A stretch of 6,862 nucleotides of DNA from Bacteroidota bacterium. Its GTDB lineage: Bacteria; Bacteroidota; Bacteroidia; Bacteroidales; B18-G4. The translations under genes were made by a program, and so were the position numbers. The stretch is from assembly GCA_003648575.1 (NCBI GenBank), contig QMPN01000158.1, positions 1 to 6,862 of the forward strand, in the 5' to 3' direction. Shown one piece after another: positions 1 through 6,046 of this stretch (position 1 is its first letter; every line of letters begins with the position of its first letter). The notes under the pieces were generated by a model. It worked only from the letters and a program-made list of their open reading frames with translations, did not search any database and was not told where the DNA came from.

Positions 1-29
1 CTCTTTATTTTTTAGGATAATCTTATTTT

Positions 30-1268
30 CTATCCTTCTATGATAGTAATTGTTTTTGTATCGCTGTCAGCAGCATCAATTACGAGGGTAATAGTATATG
101 CGTCTTTGAGGTCAACAGAAAGGTTACCACCTGCATCAACTACATGTGTTGAAGAATTGGCAACATCAAGATCTCCATAACCTGCATCAAAGTTAGCACC
201 ACCAACTGGAGGAAGTTCTCCATTTTCAGTCCTTACTTTAAAACCTTCACCAGCTTCGAGGATAACGCTTGTCCATACCCATGTATAAACATCACCGGCA
301 ACGGTAGGAACACCTGCATTGTCAGCAATAAGTTTGTTACCCCATGCCCAGCCACTTGGGTCAGGAACAATAGCATTTGGGTTGTCAGCACTAATACCTG
401 TACCAACACCGTCACAAACAACACCTGTCCAGTCAGTCAGAGGAAGGTCGCCTGTTTTTGTTGCAGTAGCGGTATAACCTGAACCAAGAACGTATTCAAA
501 CTCAATGGTATAGATACCTGGAGCATCGTTCACCATGTTGTCACCACCAGGGACAAGAGCATCAAGGGCACCACCGAAGTTAGTATTTACCTTTACACCT
601 TTATCACCACCACCAACATCAATATTGGTATCGAGTTCAATTTTCCAACCATTGGAGTAACGGAATTTCCAATCGCCACCATGGAGTTCCATGTTATTGA
701 TCTCCCATAACATAGTAGTTCCATTAAAAGCTGATTCCATAAGAACTGTAGATGTTCCCCAGCCGTCAGGAGTAGCTGCACCGATAATTCCCCAGTGTAC
801 CTGGCAGGTAACAGCGATCATAAGGTCCATATCAATTACAACATGATACATACCATCAGCACTTACTGTAAAAGTGTTAGCAGTAGCTTCTACGCTACCA
901 CGCTGGATAATACCATCTTTAGGCTCATCATTTGTCGGTGCGGCAACAATGCCCCAACCGGCACCCGGGCCGTAAATAGTGGTTACAGCTCCCGCTTTCT
1001 GAGCGATACTGAAAGGCTGGCCACCTTTAAGTGGAATGTAGAGTTCATAGAGGCTTGCACGGTCTTCCTGAGTTACCTCATTGCGGGTAATAGCCATCAT
1101 AGCTTTTGCATCATAACCAGCATAAGCTGTTGCAGCGCCTGTTACGTAGATACCATCAAGTACTATTACAGGAGGAGCTTCTTCTTCATCATCCTTTTTA
1201 CAGGAAGAAAAAACCATTAATCCTGCCATCAGGATCAACGTCATTACTTTAATTGAATGTTTAAACAT
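30..1268 (-). CDS. susE: SusE/SusF-like multidomain starch-binding outer-membrane lipoprotein
   Basis: This 412-residue protein is a non-catalytic glycan-binding lipoprotein of the SusE/SusF type. Its signal MFKHSIKVMTLILMAGLMVFSSC puts the lipidated Cys at 23, followed by KKDDEEE. That run resembles the Bacteroidota lipoprotein export signal (Lys then acidic residues), so surface display is expected. Three beta-sandwich modules are suggested by sequence. Module one is about 38-155, opening GIYVTGAATAYAGYDAKAMM. Module two is about 158-270, opening WGIIGAATPDGWGTSTVLM with GDWKFRYSNGWKIELD at 198-213. Module three is about 277-412, with EGFKVRTENG (341-350) and GANFDAGYGDLD (357-368). Module two is the clearest SusE-type unit; aromatic residues such as W170, W200, Y204 and W208 are candidate glycan contacts. 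It follows susD after 59 bp and has only an A-rich run before its ATG, no GGAG-type site. Substrate is inferred as alpha-glucan from module type and the GH13 neighbour. Confidence 0.88.
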   Translation of the reverse strand: MFKHSIKVMTLILMAGLMVFSSCKKDDEEEAPPVIVLDGIYVTGAATAYAGYDAKAMMAITRNEVTQEDRASLYELYIPLKGGQPFSIAQKAGAVTTIYGPGAGWGIVAAPTNDEPKDGIIQRGSVEATANTFTVSADGMYHVVIDMDLMIAVTCQVHWGIIGAATPDGWGTSTVLMESAFNGTTMLWEINNMELHGGDWKFRYSNGWKIELDTNIDVGGGDKGVKVNTNFGGALDALVPGGDNMVNDAPGIYTIEFEYVLGSGYTATATKTGDLPLTDWTGVVCDGVGTGISADNPNAIVPDPSGWAWGNKLIADNAGVPTVAGDVYTWVWTSVILEAGEGFKVRTENGELPPVGGANFDAGYGDLDVANSSTHVVDAGGNLSVDLKDAYTITLVIDAADSDTKTITIIEG

Positions 1269-1327
1269 TTTTTTTAGTTTTAGTGAATAAATAGTTAATA
1301 ATTATCTTAATTGTTTAATCTTAAGTT
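1269..1327. other. susD-susE intergenic gap
   Basis: This 59-bp, extremely AT-rich spacer has no TAnnTTTG promoter match and no hairpin plus T-run terminator, so susE most likely depends on the susC promoter. On the minus strand TTAAGAT occurs twice, 14 bp apart, which is unremarkable in such AT-rich DNA. The run of seven A residues just before the susE ATG may serve as the A-rich translation enhancer typical of this phylum. Confidence 0.55.
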
Positions 1328-2809
1328 CTATTGTAACAAATTTGGATTTGCATCAGTCGCCCATTTCGGAATAGGGAATATCTCCTTGTCAGGGGTTGTT
1401 GCAGCCTTTTCCCACCATGCATTACCAAATTTTCCGAAGCGAATGAGATCCTGACGCCGGTGCCCTTCGCAATACAGTTCAAGTGCTCTTTCGTCAAGTA
1501 ACTGCTCAAGAGTAGCACCAGATAGCGGAGTAACGTTGGCTCTGTCACGAATCTCATTGATCCAGTCATCACCGTTTCCACCCTGGCGAATCAATACTTC
1601 TGCTTTCATGAGGTAAAAATCTGAAATCCTGAAGAGAGGAAGGTCATTGCTGAGATTTTCCTTTGCCCCCATTGCAATTTCATACTTACCGATCCTTGCA
1701 CCTGTTGTGCGAATCTCAGTAGCAGTATAGGATGCCGCAGACATGGAGAGGGCCGGAAGAATAGGATTGATATTCAATGGTTCATGTGTAGTACCATCAT
1801 AGATCTCATTCCCCTGGCTGTCAAATTGGGGTCCATAAATATTATATGCATCTTTCCTCACATCGCCATCTACATAGCGTTCAAAATGAGTCGGCACAAT
1901 GGCAAATCCATTCCATGGCCCTACAGGCATATCATATTTCAGGTTATGCTGGTAGTGTAGTGTACGCATATGCAGTCTGAAACCCTGGAAGTTATCTTCA
2001 TCGTAAGGGATACTGAAAATGATCTCAGGTGAATTATCATTGTTAGTTTTAAATGGTTCAAGAACATCACCGGCAAGATTATAAGGTCCAGCGAGTACAC
2101 TATCAATATACATCTCAGCTTTTTCCCATTGGGGAGTACCAGTATATACTTCGGCATTCAAATACAGTTTTGCCAGAAGTGCATAAGCTGTATATTTTGT
2201 CATCATATACTTATTATCCAGGCGCTTCAGCTTCGGCAAAGCTGATTCCATAGTTACGACAAGGCTGTCAAAAATATCTTTCCTGGGCAGCTTATGTGGC
2301 TGACTAGGTGCTCCTGCAAATTTTGTCAGATAGGGTACATCACCGTAGTTATCGATCAACAGATAGTAGTAGAAGCATCGCATGGCTTCCACTTCTTTAA
2401 TTTTTAATTTCAGTGTTTCATTCGGGGTCATACTTTTCATGGCATCCAGGGTGATGTTGCAGTCGGTAATACCTGCCCAGAAATGATACCACATTCTGTT
2501 AACTCCTTCAGTATTATCAGTCCATTCATGGGTATGCATATCAACCCATTTACCTCCATCATACCAGTCGGTTCCACGTGTTGGTCCACATACAAGATCA
2601 CCGCTAATAATTTGAGCAAGGAACCACCATCCCTGGTCATCGGCATATTCCTTCAGGGGGGCATAGGCCGCCACCGCCATGGCAGCAACCTGATTCGGAT
2701 TTTCAGGATACATATCTTCCGGGATCTTATCATATAATTGCTCATCCAACTTTGTACAAGATGAGATCACTACAAGAAGTCCTATTATTGCTATAAATAC
2801 TTTTTTCAT
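1328..2809 (-). CDS. susD: RagB/SusD family surface glycan-binding lipoprotein
   Basis: This 493-residue partner of SusC sits as a lid over the transporter on the cell surface and binds the glycan. The N-terminus MKKVFIAIIGLLVVISSC is a lipoprotein signal with lipidated Cys18, followed by TKLDE. The helical TPR-like scaffold includes EAMRCFYYYLLIDNYGDVPY (141-160) and TKYTAYALLAKLYLNAE (204-220). The C-terminal SusD signature runs through RISDFYLMKAEVLIRQG (394-410), the LLDERALELYCEGHRRQDLIRFG block (437-459) and IFPIPKWATDANPNL (477-491). Trp-rich stretches at 61-62, 82-96 and 107-111 could supply aromatic sugar contacts, but I cannot assign the site without an alignment. The protein stops at NPNLLQ, a few residues short of the frequent NPGY-type ending. 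AGAAGAG, 4 nt before the ATG, is a plausible ribosome binding site. The 11-bp gap from susC indicates cotranscription and likely translational coupling. Confidence 0.97.
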   Translation of the reverse strand: MKKVFIAIIGLLVVISSCTKLDEQLYDKIPEDMYPENPNQVAAMAVAAYAPLKEYADDQGWWFLAQIISGDLVCGPTRGTDWYDGGKWVDMHTHEWTDNTEGVNRMWYHFWAGITDCNITLDAMKSMTPNETLKLKIKEVEAMRCFYYYLLIDNYGDVPYLTKFAGAPSQPHKLPRKDIFDSLVVTMESALPKLKRLDNKYMMTKYTAYALLAKLYLNAEVYTGTPQWEKAEMYIDSVLAGPYNLAGDVLEPFKTNNDNSPEIIFSIPYDEDNFQGFRLHMRTLHYQHNLKYDMPVGPWNGFAIVPTHFERYVDGDVRKDAYNIYGPQFDSQGNEIYDGTTHEPLNINPILPALSMSAASYTATEIRTTGARIGKYEIAMGAKENLSNDLPLFRISDFYLMKAEVLIRQGGNGDDWINEIRDRANVTPLSGATLEQLLDERALELYCEGHRRQDLIRFGKFGNAWWEKAATTPDKEIFPIPKWATDANPNLLQ

Positions 2810-2820
2810 TTCGCTCTTCT

Positions 2821-5817
2821 TTAAATTTTCCCTTTAATACCAATAGTAAATGTCCTGGTTTTTGGATACACATTGTACTGGTCAATCCCAAAGCTCAGAC
2901 CAGAGATTGTGGTTTCCGGATCAGCCCCGGAATAACCGGTTATAGTAAATAAATTACTTGATGAGACAAACATTGTCAGACTTTTAAAGACATTATGGTT
3001 TTCTCCAAAGCTAAAATCATAAGAAAGTGAGATATAATCTAACCTCAGGAAACTGGCATCTTCTACATAAATATCAGCTAAGCTTGCAGAAGAAGTCCTA
3101 CCCTGTGAATACCAATCAAGTGCTTCAGGTACGGTATTAAGAGATTGCAACAGAGCAGGATCATCGAAGAACATCCTTGTGGCATTGTACACTTCATTTC
3201 CAACCATAGCCCTGAAAGAGAAGTCGAGGTGCCAATTATTCTTGAATGACAAATTATTCGACCAACCAAATTCAAAGTCAGGAGTTGCATATCCGACAAT
3301 GGATCTTTTTGCTTTTCCAAGATCAGTTGTAAAACCACCGGTATTAGATTCATAAACAAATTCACCATCCTGCAGAGCTACATAGGTTGGCAGATAAAAA
3401 GCACCCAATCCTTCGCCTGGAAGCATTCCGATTACCCAATACTCACTACCCACCATTCCGCGGCCTGAAATATATCCTTCTTGCCTGACATCAGCGCCTT
3501 CAAAATAATCTCCGAGGTCTTTAATGCTATTCTTATTATGTGAAAAATTCAATGCCGTTTTCCAACTAAAAGTCTTGGAAGAAACCGGAAAAGCCTGCAC
3601 GAATACTTCAATTCCCTTATTTTCAATTTCACCTGAGTTTGCCCAGGTTGTTTGAGCCTTATTTGGCGGTACTTCCACCCTGTATGCTCCAAGAAGGTCA
3701 GTAGTAAGTTTCTGGTATATTTCAAGTGAGCCACTCAGGCGTCCTTTGAAAAATGAAAAGTCGATACCAACATTGAATTCTGAAGTTGACTCCCATTTCA
3801 GGTCAGGGTTAGCATTATATTCCTGGCGGAAGGTAATTACCTGCTGACCCGTCTCAGGATTCGTTGCCGTTCCATATACAGAGTAAGCGGCAAGGCTGTT
3901 ATAGTCGCCAATTTCCTGGTTACCGGAAACACCGTAGCTTGCTCGGAGTTTTAACTGATCAAGCCACTTGGTTTTCTGCATGAATTCTTCGCTATGTATA
4001 TTCCAGCCAACAGAAGCCGTTGGAAACCAGCCCCATTTGTTGTTCGCTCCAAACCTGGAAGAACCATCGCGGCGAACAGAAGCCTGAGCATAATATTTAT
4101 GGCTGAAGTTATATTGTGCACGTGCAAAGAAACCAATCAGGTTCGATTTCCCTTTCCATGAACCAATATCTCCGTATGCTACATCATTAAAAATGGCGAG
4201 GTTGCTGGACCCAATATAATCAGATTGAGCATCCCTACCCTTTGCAAAGAAACCTTCATAGGTATTTTCCTGCCAGGAATAACCTCCCAGGAAGTTGATA
4301 TTGTGAAAATCTTTGATCGTTTTGTCATACACTCCTGTGAATTCCAGCAATTTCTGGCCTGAATTCTCCCATCTTTGTTCACCCGCACCGAGGTCACCCT
4401 GATAAACTCCACTTGGGCGAAAATAGTTGTACTTTTGGTCCTTATCCAACATGCTTAAGTTGAGGCTCAGGTCGAGGCCATCAATGACAGTAAAATCTGT
4501 TTTAAAATTACCGAGAAAACTTTGAGCCTTGCGGAGATTTTCAATCATATTGATGACTGACAATGGATTCTGGTAATTAAATTCCCTTTCACTTTCGTAA
4601 TATCCACCGCTTGAATTGTATACTGGATCTGTTGGGTTCCTCTGCAGGGACTGATATATGATATCGTCTTTATTCCAACCACCATAATTCTCACGATCAT
4701 TATTTTCAAACATCCCTACCCAGTTTGCGGTAAACCTGAGGCGGTTATCCAAAACACCGTGTCCCATATTCAGGCGGAATGTGTTACGTTCTTTGGAAGT
4801 ACCCATCATAACACCATCCCATTGTGCATGGGTAAGTGAAGCATTGTAATAACTAGTTTTATTACCACCTGAGAAGCTCAGGTGAGCACTGCTTGAATAT
4901 CCTGTACGGTAGATCTCATCCTGCCAGTTGGTATTTGCACCTCCGTCAATGAAGCCCGGGTTCCCGGCATTAAAGCTGCGTATATCATCGGCATTTAGCA
5001 TTTCAACCTTATGCAATACATTGTCCATGGACCCCTTAAGACTGAAATTCACTTCGTTTACAAAAGATCCTGGTGTAGCATTTTCAGTACTTCCTCTCCT
5101 TGTAGTGATAATGATAACACCATTGGCACCTCTTGAACCATAAATAGCAGATGATGCAGCATCTTTCAAAATATTATAGGAAGCAATGTCTTCCGGAGCC
5201 AATGTAGTTGGATCTGCACCCGGCACCCCATCGATCACATACAAAGGTTCGGTGCTGGCATACCAACCAGAAGCACCTCTGATCCTGACTGAAAAACCAT
5301 CATTGGGGTCGCCACCTTTCTTGGTAATAGAAACGCCGGCCGCTTTACCTTGTAATGCCTGTATAGGATCCGTTACCGTTCCGCCATTCAGTTCTTTGGC
5401 ATCGACACGTACAACAGCACCTGTTTTATCTTCTTTTCTCTGTACGCCATACCCAATAACGATAACCTCATCCAATGTTTCAAAATCGGACTTGAGAGCT
5501 ACATTAACTGTGGTATTAGGTTGAACTGTAATTTCCTGAGTCTGATAACTTATATAGGAGACCACAAGAATAGTGTTTGGCTCAACCATAAGGCTGAATT
5601 TCCCATCAATATCGGTAGTAGTCCCGGTTGATGTACCTTTGATCAGTACAGACGCACCGGGAAGCCCGGCTCCGTCTTCTGCATCTGATATCACCCCGCT
5701 AACTGTACCCTGTTGGGCAAAACCTGCAGGTACAAGCAATGTAATAAACATCAGAAACAGCATAGTTCTGAGAGTAGTTTTGCTTAGCATAAAATAAGAT
5801 TTAGAAAGTATGAACAT
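2821..5817 (-). CDS. susC: SusC/RagA family TonB-dependent outer-membrane transporter
   Basis: This 998-residue protein forms the outer-membrane pore that imports SusD-captured oligosaccharides using TonB-ExbBD energy. A signal peptide ends at AGFA|QQ (residue 34). Residues about 37-110 are a carboxypeptidase-D-regulatory-like domain (LPGASVLIKGTSTGTTTDIDGKFSL). The TonB-box-like DEVIVIGYG (116-124) follows. The plug spans about 128-240 with LYVIDGVPG (192-200) and the SusC signature NILKDAASSAIYGSRGANG (215-233). The rest is the 22-strand beta-barrel, ending RTFTIGIKGKI, with a final Ile where aromatic residues are common. Length is normal for the family and the frame is intact. The start is uncertain: ATG at 5817 has an A-rich GAAAAAGAA 14 nt upstream, while the in-frame ATG at 5790 gives a more standard signal peptide (MLSKTTLR...) but has no purine-rich leader. 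Both give the same mature protein. It is followed after 11 bp by susD. Alpha-glucan specificity is inferred from the neighbours. Confidence 0.97.
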   Translation of the reverse strand: MFILSKSYFMLSKTTLRTMLFLMFITLLVPAGFAQQGTVSGVISDAEDGAGLPGASVLIKGTSTGTTTDIDGKFSLMVEPNTILVVSYISYQTQEITVQPNTTVNVALKSDFETLDEVIVIGYGVQRKEDKTGAVVRVDAKELNGGTVTDPIQALQGKAAGVSITKKGGDPNDGFSVRIRGASGWYASTEPLYVIDGVPGADPTTLAPEDIASYNILKDAASSAIYGSRGANGVIIITTRRGSTENATPGSFVNEVNFSLKGSMDNVLHKVEMLNADDIRSFNAGNPGFIDGGANTNWQDEIYRTGYSSSAHLSFSGGNKTSYYNASLTHAQWDGVMMGTSKERNTFRLNMGHGVLDNRLRFTANWVGMFENNDRENYGGWNKDDIIYQSLQRNPTDPVYNSSGGYYESEREFNYQNPLSVINMIENLRKAQSFLGNFKTDFTVIDGLDLSLNLSMLDKDQKYNYFRPSGVYQGDLGAGEQRWENSGQKLLEFTGVYDKTIKDFHNINFLGGYSWQENTYEGFFAKGRDAQSDYIGSSNLAIFNDVAYGDIGSWKGKSNLIGFFARAQYNFSHKYYAQASVRRDGSSRFGANNKWGWFPTASVGWNIHSEEFMQKTKWLDQLKLRASYGVSGNQEIGDYNSLAAYSVYGTATNPETGQQVITFRQEYNANPDLKWESTSEFNVGIDFSFFKGRLSGSLEIYQKLTTDLLGAYRVEVPPNKAQTTWANSGEIENKGIEVFVQAFPVSSKTFSWKTALNFSHNKNSIKDLGDYFEGADVRQEGYISGRGMVGSEYWVIGMLPGEGLGAFYLPTYVALQDGEFVYESNTGGFTTDLGKAKRSIVGYATPDFEFGWSNNLSFKNNWHLDFSFRAMVGNEVYNATRMFFDDPALLQSLNTVPEALDWYSQGRTSSASLADIYVEDASFLRLDYISLSYDFSFGENHNVFKSLTMFVSSSNLFTITGYSGADPETTISGLSFGIDQYNVYPKTRTFTIGIKGKI

Positions 5818-5884
5818 ATGTAACTATATAATTCTTTTTCAACGATCCCAAAATACTATATGGTTTTGCAATTAGTTGATTATT

Positions 5885-5896
5885 GCTAAACTTAGC
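5885..5896. repeat. 12-bp palindrome GCTAA-AC-TTAGC at the predicted transcription start
   Basis: This perfect 5-bp inverted repeat with a 2-bp centre lies 1 bp beyond the -7 element, so the predicted start site of the susC transcript falls inside it. That is where a repressor operator would work. It shares the GCTA-N4-TAGC frame with 6030-6041. It lacks the central CG usual for LacI-type operators, so the class of any binding protein is unclear. Confidence 0.35.
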
Positions 5897-5897
5897 G

Positions 5898-5928
5898 CAA
5901 ATTTAATGTATATTTAAACTTAATACAA
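5898..5928 (-). promoter_or_regulatory. Candidate Bacteroidota promoter for susCDE
   Basis: On the minus strand, TAAATTTG (5905-5898) matches the Bacteroidota -7 consensus TAnnTTTG. A TTG (5928-5926) lies exactly 20 nt upstream, within the 19-21 nt spacing known for the -33 element. Transcription would start near 5891-5894, giving a leader of about 75 nt before the ATG at 5817. It is the only TAnnTTTG match I found in the intergenic region. The assignment is motif-based and the -33 element is short, so experimental 5'-end mapping would decide it. Confidence 0.55.
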
Positions 5929-5943
5929 TATATAGCCATATTG
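5926..5943. repeat. Inverted repeat CAATAT-N6-ATATTG over the -33 element
   Basis: Six-bp perfect arms (5926-5931 and 5938-5943) flank a 6-bp spacer. The promoter-proximal arm includes the putative -33 TTG. A regulator bound here would overlap or abut the RNA polymerase contact. The arms are AT-rich, so chance occurrence is a real alternative. Confidence 0.3.
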
Positions 5944-5960
5944 CGAAGCTTTATTTAGAG

Positions 5961-5972
5961 TCATTCTAATGA
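5961..5972. repeat. 12-bp palindrome TCATT-CT-AATGA
   Basis: This is a perfect 5-bp inverted repeat with a 2-bp centre, midway between the amylase gene and the candidate susC promoter, 33 bp upstream of the TTG element. It has the same 5-2-5 geometry as the neighbouring palindromes but different half-site sequences, so it need not bind the same protein. Confidence 0.3.
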
Positions 5973-6029
5973 TGCGGGAAAAGCTCATATGACAAACAAA
6001 AGGGGCGATTTTACACATTAAGAATCGTG

Positions 6030-6041
6030 GCTATTCATAGC
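6030..6041. repeat. 12-bp palindrome GCTAT-TC-ATAGC
   Basis: This perfect 5-bp inverted repeat with a 2-bp centre begins 5 bp after the amylase stop codon. Its outer GCTA/TAGC half-sites are the same as those of the palindrome at 5885-5896. As RNA it could form only a 4-bp stem with a tetraloop, and no T-run follows, so it is a poor terminator. A protein-binding site is possible but unproven. Confidence 0.35.
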
Positions 6042-6046
6042 TGTAA

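Larger units (their letters stand above)
5818..6046. other. Amylase-susC intergenic region
   Basis: This 229-bp AT-rich stretch has no convincing coding frame. It contains a candidate Bacteroidota promoter for susC (5898-5928), three 12-bp palindromes with 5-bp arms and a 2-bp centre (6030-6041, 5961-5972, 5885-5896), and an 18-bp inverted repeat over the upstream promoter element (5926-5943). I find no strong intrinsic terminator for the amylase: no GC-rich stem is followed by a T-run on the minus strand. Read-through from the amylase gene into susC is therefore possible in addition to the local promoter. Confidence 0.7.

Noticed and set aside
14..36. Possible terminator hairpin after susE (AGGATA / TATCCT arms)
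   Set aside because: The 6-bp stem overlaps the susE stop codon, has an 11-nt loop, and is followed on the minus strand by A-rich rather than T-rich sequence.
795..1220. 141-codon open frame on the plus strand opposite susE
   Set aside because: It is antisense to a clear lipoprotein gene, has no recognisable domain, and its Cys/Ser-rich composition is typical of a shadow frame.
5186..5524. 112-codon open frame on the plus strand opposite the susC plug region
   Set aside because: The minus-strand frame encodes the conserved SusC plug motifs; the plus-strand product has low-complexity Ser/Pro/Thr composition and no family signature.
5849..5868. CAAAA/TTTTG stem-loop in the susC leader
   Set aside because: Five weak A-T-dominated pairs with a 10-nt loop are expected by chance in this AT-rich leader; there is no riboswitch-like architecture.
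5974..6046. Intrinsic terminator downstream of the amylase gene
   Set aside because: CGCCCCTTTT has a short T-run on the minus strand but no GC-rich inverted repeat before it; the nearby GCTA/TAGC stem is only 4-5 bp and is well separated from the T-run.
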